Source: Desulfobacteraceae bacterium
GTDB taxonomy: Bacteria > Desulfobacterota > Desulfobacteria > Desulfobacterales > Desulfosarcinaceae
DNA: 64,000 bases
Direction: 5' to 3'
NCBI GenBank assembly: GCA_024230435.1
Contig: JAAERL010000137.1
Coordinates: forward strand, 18,224-82,223
How positions within the stretch are numbered: the stretch's first letter is position 1; each line of letters starts with the position of its first letter. Below the pieces are notes generated by a model that saw only the letters and a program-made list of their open reading frames with translations, was not told the DNA's origin and ran no database searches. The position numbers were made by a program, and so were the translations under genes. This document shows, one piece after another, positions 62,540-64,000 of this stretch.

Positions 62540-63085
62540 CAATTAGTTATTACTGCGAATATGGTCAATCACCAATAACCGGGCATATGCGGGGGCAAAC
62601 CGTTCACGGGCAGTGATGCAGATCAGGTTCGGGGGGCAAAACAGCATTTTTTACCATTTGAAAAGAGGTCAGTCATTCGGTTCGACTTTTGTAAAATATG
62701 ATGCATTATTGATAAGTTATAGAGAATAAAAAATCGATGGACACACCGTGCGCAAAGATTAAATGCATATTGCCTGGGCAATAAATCGTATTGACTATGT
62801 TCTATATAGTGATATGATGGCACAGGACTTTGTACATGATAGATAGCTACAAATGTGCTGGATATCGGGATATTTAAATGTTTCGATATATTAGATCAAG
62901 CTCGTATTCGTTTCATTGCGCGTTCTGAGCGCCTTTTACAGGTGGTCAGGAAATGTTGAAGTTGAGCTGAAAAGAAATTGATTTTTTCCTCGGTAGCTTT
63001 TCGTGACCGGGGAAAATAAAACGCTTCAATGCAAGGGGACGAAAATGGGGGGATTCAATGCTGCGATGAAAAAGGAGCGTTTATT

Positions 63086-63241
63086 ATGATGAAAGCGAGA
63101 ATTGGTCTTGGGATGTTATTTTTAATTTCGGTTGTTTTGTTGACAACCATTATTTTTGTTGCCAATGGAATAGGGCATGCAGAAGAATTAAATATTTATG
63201 GAAAAGAGCTCATTGTTGAGGGGGTGAATATAGCTTTTTGA
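63086..63241 (+). CDS. Short exported peptide or truncated gene
   Basis: 51 residues starting MMKARIGLGMLFLISVVLLTTIIFVANGIGHA, with AAAGGAG 8 nt ahead. The first 32 residues are a convincing signal peptide; only about 19 mature residues follow (EELNIYGKELIVEGVNIAF) before a stop. The good ribosome site and signal suggest the 5' end of a real secreted-protein gene cut short, or a genuine small exported protein. No homologue recognised. The following 300 bp contain only unsupported frames. Confidence 0.45.
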   Translation: MMKARIGLGMLFLISVVLLTTIIFVANGIGHAEELNIYGKELIVEGVNIAF

Positions 63242-63554
63242 TCCATAAACCTTTCCTTTTATGAATCCATTTTAGAGCCCGTCCGGAAATGGTCAATTTG
63301 ATCGATATCTGGGATGGGCTTGATTTTTATCACCGCAATATCAAGCATGTGCTTATGGTAAGTTTTTTCCGGCGCCGCGATGTTGACCAAGTTTGGCTGT
63401 TTCCGGACAGGTGGAGCTTCCAAGATCCTAAAGCCGCCGGGAAATTTGCACGGAAGTTTTTTTTAGAGGTTCAACAACGCCATCGAGAAATTGTGTTGCC
63501 ATCCTGAAAGCCGGCCCGGCGATAACAACTTTGCCTACATCACAACCCTGGCGG

Positions 63555-63568
63555 TTAAGGCGATTGGC
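63555..63568. repeat. Solo family-1 end at the transposase breakpoint
   Basis: TTAAGGCGATTGGC equals the outer 14 bases of family-1 copies E and B. It stands immediately before the point where IS6-type transposase similarity begins. Confidence 0.45.
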
Positions 63569-63570
63569 CT

Positions 63571-63984
63571 GGCAATACCATAGATTTTCCGCTCAGAGCC
63601 AAAAGGGATAAATCAGCCGCCAAACGGTTTTTCCAGAAAGCCTTGAAGGTTTTCCTCAAAGTAACTGTTCGTGTAATAACCGCTGATAAAAACGCTGCAT
63701 ACCCGCCGGCAATTCAGCAGCTCAAAGATGATAAAATAATGGCTGATGCCTGTGAAGTGAGGCAGGTCAAATATTTAAGCAATATCGTTGAACAAGACCA
63801 CAGGTTTATCAAGCGGCTTGTTAGGCCAGGGCTTGGCTTCAAGTCATTCTATAAAACGTGGCGGACGCTGAAAGGATTTGAGGCAATGAACATGATCAGA
63901 AAAGGACAAATTGAGGGCATAGAAAAAGGGGATAGTAAAAGTCAGGTTCAATTCATCGAAGACCTGTTTCCGATTACTGCATAA
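63571..63984 (+). pseudogene. IS6-family transposase, C-terminal fragment
   Basis: The frame GNTIDF...AKRDKSAAKRFFQKAL, TADKNAAYPPAIQQLKDD, CEVRQVKYLSNIVEQDHRFIKRLVRPGLGFKSF and GFEAMNMIRKGQ is the second half of an IS6/IS240-type DDE transposase. It includes the last catalytic residue, the Glu in NIVEQDHRFIK, and ends at a normal stop. The N-terminal zinc/HTH part and first catalytic Asp (normally just upstream of GNTID) are missing; a TAA lies in frame at 63556-63558. Inactive remnant. Confidence 0.85.
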
Positions 63985-64000
63985 AAATTTCCGGGAAAAG

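Noticed and set aside
62623..62823. 66-codon minus-strand frame
   Set aside because: No ribosome site, low-complexity AT-rich codons, no family resemblance.
63289..63507. 72-codon frame ending in GKFARKFFLEVQQRHREIVLPS
   Set aside because: Its start lies in a patch resembling a family-3 end (CCGTCCGGAAATGGTCAATTTG), there is no ribosome site and I recognise no family; possibly a relic but unsupported.
1..64000. tRNA or rRNA genes
   Set aside because: No cloverleaf with a T-loop GGTTCRANYCC at proper spacing and no rRNA-like block was found by eye; a covariance scan would be decisive.

Overview
The window reads as chromosome from an anaerobic deltaproteobacterium (Desulfobacterota), probably a Desulfobacterales-type sulfate reducer. 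This is an inference from gene content and family flavour: a short-form ThiC behind a TPP riboswitch, an ADP-forming acyl-CoA synthetase, MlaEFD with a STAS-fused permease, a PfaC-type lipid synthase beside oleABCD, PAS sensor kinases, and small Cys-rich proteins typical of that group. No rRNA, tRNA or CRISPR array was seen.

Layout. 0-2.3 kb: remnants of a regulator and a chemotaxis receptor, then an outer-membrane barrel gene. 2.7-12 kb: PilZ protein, a radical SAM/cyclophilin operon, PatB-type aminotransferase, MDR oxidoreductase divergent from an ABC-2 exporter, and the ACT-UPF0210 pair. 12.2-24.4 kb: a DHH-CBS phosphoesterase facing a five-gene minus-strand operon, pfaC-oleA-oleB-oleC-oleD, which probably makes long (poly)unsaturated hydrocarbons; comEA diverges from it. 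25.4-32 kb: an AT-rich glycosyltransferase gene, an exported M49-like metallopeptidase and a large sensor kinase. 32.7-40.5 kb: DAHP synthase behind a Tyr-rich leader peptide and terminator, a SurA-like chaperone, YjgA/DarP, HemW, and ThiC. 40.6-51 kb: a FliK-like/FhlB pair, the mlaE-mlaF-mlaD-lipoprotein-pgi operon and an ADP-forming CoA ligase. 51.4-64 kb: two NosL-like proteins (one fused to cytochrome c), IS200/IS605 relics, ispF, a tandem pair of unknown lipoproteins, uvrB-uvrC, a GYD protein and an IS6-type transposase fragment.

The gene complement is mostly housekeeping. The unusual layer lies between the genes. At least four families of short non-coding repeats with terminal inverted repeats fill the gaps. 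Family 1 is about 170-190 bp with six full copies. Family 2 is 150-220 bp and includes what looks like a 20-bp hairpin footprint inside the chemotaxis pseudogene. Family 3 is about 147 bp. A single 124-bp element has 17-bp perfect ends. There are also several solo ends, and relics of tnpA/tnpB with a recurring 3' hairpin. The two findings most worth following are the pfaC-led olefin operon and the aromatic-amino-acid attenuator in front of the DAHP synthase gene.

Coordinates of genes follow the most plausible start codon, judged by Shine-Dalgarno spacing, signal peptides and family starts. Functional names come from recognised motifs only; no database search was possible.
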